DNA from: JAJYTL01 sp046705265
GTDB taxonomy: Bacteria; Pseudomonadota; Alphaproteobacteria; Ferrovibrionales; Ferrovibrionaceae
Direction: 5' to 3'
DNA length: 6,805 nt
NCBI GenBank assembly: GCA_046705265.1
Contig: JBJKQL010000148.1
Location: 1 to 6,805, forward strand
Shown here: piece by piece, positions 5,237 through 6,805 of the stretch
Numbering within the stretch: the first letter of the stretch is position 1
Layout of the letters: every line of letters starts with the position of its first letter
Notes under the pieces: model-generated
The model's input: the letters and a program-made list of their open reading frames with translations, nothing else
What the model was told of the DNA's origin: nothing
Database searches by the model: none
Translations under genes and position numbers: made by a program

Positions 5237-6445
5237 GTGAGCCGCCCCGCACTCGAGGTCGCAGACGTCTTCCATCGTTACGGGCCCGCCTGGCGCGCGA
5301 CCCATGCCGGCCATCTCAGCCTCAGCCAGCTGAAGACGATGTCGGCCATCGAGACCTGTCGCACCGCGGCGCTCGGCGGTCATGTCGAGCGCTGCGAGGC
5401 GTGCGGCCACAGCCGCATCGCCTATAACAGTTGCCGCGATAGGCATTGCCCCAAATGCCAGGCCGCGGCGGCAAGGGAATGGCTCGCCGCGCGCGAGGCC
5501 GATCTGCTCCCCGTCGGCTACTTCCATATCGTCTTCACCCTGCCGGCCGAGATCGCCGAAATCGCTTACTACAACAAGGCCGTGATCTACGATCTCTTGT
5601 TCCGCGCTTCCTCCGAGGCGCTGCTCACCATCGCCGCCGATCCCAAGCATCTTGGCGCCCGGACCGGCATCACCGCCGTGCTCCATACCTGGGGCTCGGC
5701 CATGACCCACCACCCGCATGTTCACATGATCGTGCCGGGTGGCGGCATCTCGCTCGATGGTAAGACTTGGGTGCGGTGCAGGCCGGGATTCTTCTTGCCC
5801 GTGCGCGTCCTCTCGAAGCTGTTCCGGCGGCTTCTCCTGTCCAGCCTCGGCGACGCCCATGCCAACGGCCGCCTGAAGTTCTTCACGAACCTCACCCCTC
5901 TCGCCGACCCGCGAGCATTCGCCGACTACCTCGCACCGCTGCGGAAGAAGAACTGGTTCGTCTACGCCAAGCCTCCCTTCGCGGGGCCCGAGGCAGTGCT
6001 CGCCTATCTCTCCCGCTACACCCACCGCGTCGCCATCTCCAACAGCCGGCTCGTCGCCCTCGACGAGACCGGCGTCACCTTCCGTTACAAGGACTACCGC
6101 CACAACGGCCGCGAGCGATACCGCACCATGACCCTCCAGCCCGCCGAGTTCATCCGCCGCTTCCTGCTCCACGTCCTACCCAAGGGCTTCCACCGCATCC
6201 GCCATTACGGGCTACTCGCCAGCGCCGGCCGCAAAGACAATATCGCGCAAGCCCGGCAGCTTCTCACGGTGCCTAAGCCCGAGGTTCCGTCCGGCGATAT
6301 CGAGGATACCGCCGCGCCAGCCGATTATCGACCGCCGTGCCCCTGCTGCGGCGGCCACATGATCATCGTCGAGACGTTCGAGCGCGGCGGTCATCCGCGT
6401 GCACCGCCCGCGTCCGGCTTCCCCATCAGGCCTCATACGCCATGA
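5237..6445 (+). CDS. IS91-family HUH (Y2) transposase
   Basis: The product has 402 residues, within the usual IS91-family range, and appears intact. An N-terminal zinc-binding region has C53-x2-C56 and C66-x4-C71-x2-C74 (RCEACGH, SCRDRHCPKC). The HUH metal site is H161-V-H163 in HHPHVHMIVPGG. The paired tyrosines are Y257 and Y261 in YLSRYTHRVAI, the arrangement that distinguishes IS91 proper from single-tyrosine ISCR enzymes. A C-terminal CPCC cluster (368-371) is also family-like. Such enzymes nick at oriIS and move DNA by rolling-circle single-strand transfer. GTG at 5237 is preferred because family-like sequence (VADVFHRYGPAW) begins right after it, whereas the next ATG (5339) would remove 34 conserved residues. 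There is no good ribosome site (GGGAG at 5211-5215 is 21 nt away), so translation was probably coupled to the integrase stop at 5229. That coupling is now lost because of the insertion. Confidence 0.93.
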   Translation: MSRPALEVADVFHRYGPAWRATHAGHLSLSQLKTMSAIETCRTAALGGHVERCEACGHSRIAYNSCRDRHCPKCQAAAAREWLAAREADLLPVGYFHIVFTLPAEIAEIAYYNKAVIYDLLFRASSEALLTIAADPKHLGARTGITAVLHTWGSAMTHHPHVHMIVPGGGISLDGKTWVRCRPGFFLPVRVLSKLFRRLLLSSLGDAHANGRLKFFTNLTPLADPRAFADYLAPLRKKNWFVYAKPPFAGPEAVLAYLSRYTHRVAISNSRLVALDETGVTFRYKDYRHNGRERYRTMTLQPAEFIRRFLLHVLPKGFHRIRHYGLLASAGRKDNIAQARQLLTVPKPEVPSGDIEDTAAPADYRPPCPCCGGHMIIVETFERGGHPRAPPASGFPIRPHTP

Positions 6446-6805
6446 CTCCGATCGTAATCTCAGTCCCTCTCAAGCCCGCCGAAAAACCCTATAGCCGGCG
6501 ACCACTCGACGACGCGATCTCGCCACCAAACGCTCACTCACCAGCGCCGATTCCGCCAAAGCTCTCGCTTCCAAATCGCACATCGCACCGCTTTCCTCAG
6601 CCGCACGCCGCCGGCACTCTGTTCAATTGTCCCCGCAAGCGGCATCACCCCTCCCGCACCAACCGACGCCAAACCGTCAAATCCCCATAGACTCCGAACC
6701 CTCCTCGCAAACCCCCGCGGGTTCGTTCTTCACAGGCTTTCGGACGCCGGCTCATCCCAACGTCTCCACCATCGCCTCGCGCGCCGGCATCCGAAACTCT
6801 TAATG
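6446..6805 (+). other. Non-coding 3' flank of the IS91-type transposase (presumed oriIS side)
   Basis: No gene is supported in these 360 bp. The region includes a possible hairpin, GAACCC (6696-6701) with GGGTTC (6719-6724), that encloses the 8-bp palindrome CCCGCGGG (6714-6721). The GTTCGTTC doublet at 6721-6728 fits the GTTC tetranucleotide that normally borders the oriIS end of IS91-type elements. What lies beyond 6728 could be host DNA or more of the element. Confidence 0.5.
6717..6728 (-). repeat. Candidate right terminal repeat of the IS91-like element (GCGGGTTCGTTC)
   Basis: It is the exact inverted copy of 732-743. It overlaps the hairpin at 6696-6724 and contains two GTTC tetranucleotides, features expected near an IS91-type oriIS end. 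The exact end cannot be set from one copy. Confidence 0.4.

Larger units (their letters stand above)
732..6728 (+). mobile_element. IS91-like element with accompanying tyrosine recombinase, interrupted by a RIT-like element
   Basis: The backbone without the insert is about 2.5 kb. It carries an XerC/D-like integrase (880-1602 plus 5041-5229) followed 7 bp later by a Y2 HUH transposase (5237-6445). IS91 relatives with an integrase gene directly upstream of the transposase are a known arrangement. IS91 transposition is rolling-circle, with oriIS downstream of the transposase gene and terIS upstream. The boundaries given are those of the shared inverted 12-mer and are tentative; the element could extend beyond position 6728. 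Confidence 0.5.

Noticed and set aside
5189..6172. Long minus-strand open frame (327 codons) opposite the IS91-type transposase
   Set aside because: It is a GC-rich antisense shadow: the plus-strand frame has zinc, HUH and Y2 motifs, while this product has low-complexity E/G/V/A sequence and no recognisable domain.
6337..6690. Plus-strand open frame of 117 codons past the transposase end
   Set aside because: Its first third is an out-of-frame shadow of the transposase; the rest is P/R/H/S-rich with no motif or ribosome site, so it is treated as non-coding flank.

Overview
This is a nest of mobile elements in high-GC DNA. The mix of an IS256-type transposase, an IS91-type transposase with a companion integrase, and a three-recombinase element suggests an accessory region (plasmid or genomic island) of a high-GC proteobacterium, most likely an alphaproteobacterium. 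That taxonomic guess comes from composition and element types only. No housekeeping, resistance or metabolic gene is visible.

Layout. Positions 1-507 (minus strand) hold the N-terminal 169 codons of an IS256/mutator-family transposase that runs off the left edge. Positions 508-879 are non-coding and contain several short dyads, then the leader of the next gene. A tyrosine recombinase gene starts at 880 on the plus strand and is split in two. Its first 241 codons (880-1602) end immediately after the active-site H-T-L-R-H box, and its last 62 codons, including the nucleophilic tyrosine, lie at 5041-5229. Rejoined, the halves make a 302-residue XerC/D-like integrase. It is followed 7 bp later by an intact IS91-family HUH (Y2) transposase at 5237-6445, so the host of the insertion is an IS91-like element with an accompanying integrase. 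The last 360 bp is non-coding IS91 flank.

The insert between the halves (about 1603-5043, 3.44 kb) is a compact element with three minus-strand genes. All three encode tyrosine recombinases with complete R-K-H-R-H-Y catalytic sets, and they are joined by two ATGA overlaps. This matches the recombinase-in-trio (RIT) architecture. The element has a perfect 27-bp inverted repeat (1600-1626 and 4986-5012), a family of ACATAGTC/GACTATGT octamers confined to its ends, and a 7-bp direct repeat TCGCCAC shared by both junctions.

The most interesting points are structural. Removing the insert across TCGCCAC restores the integrase frame exactly. The ends are asymmetric, because the right end carries an extra dyad beyond the 27-bp repeat. 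The predicted circle junction forms a symmetric core, ATAGT-CGCC-ACTAT, as expected of a tyrosine-recombinase crossover site. The target is the conserved active-site coding motif of another tyrosine recombinase. Here one recombinase-based element has inactivated the integrase of a second element while leaving that element's HUH transposase intact.
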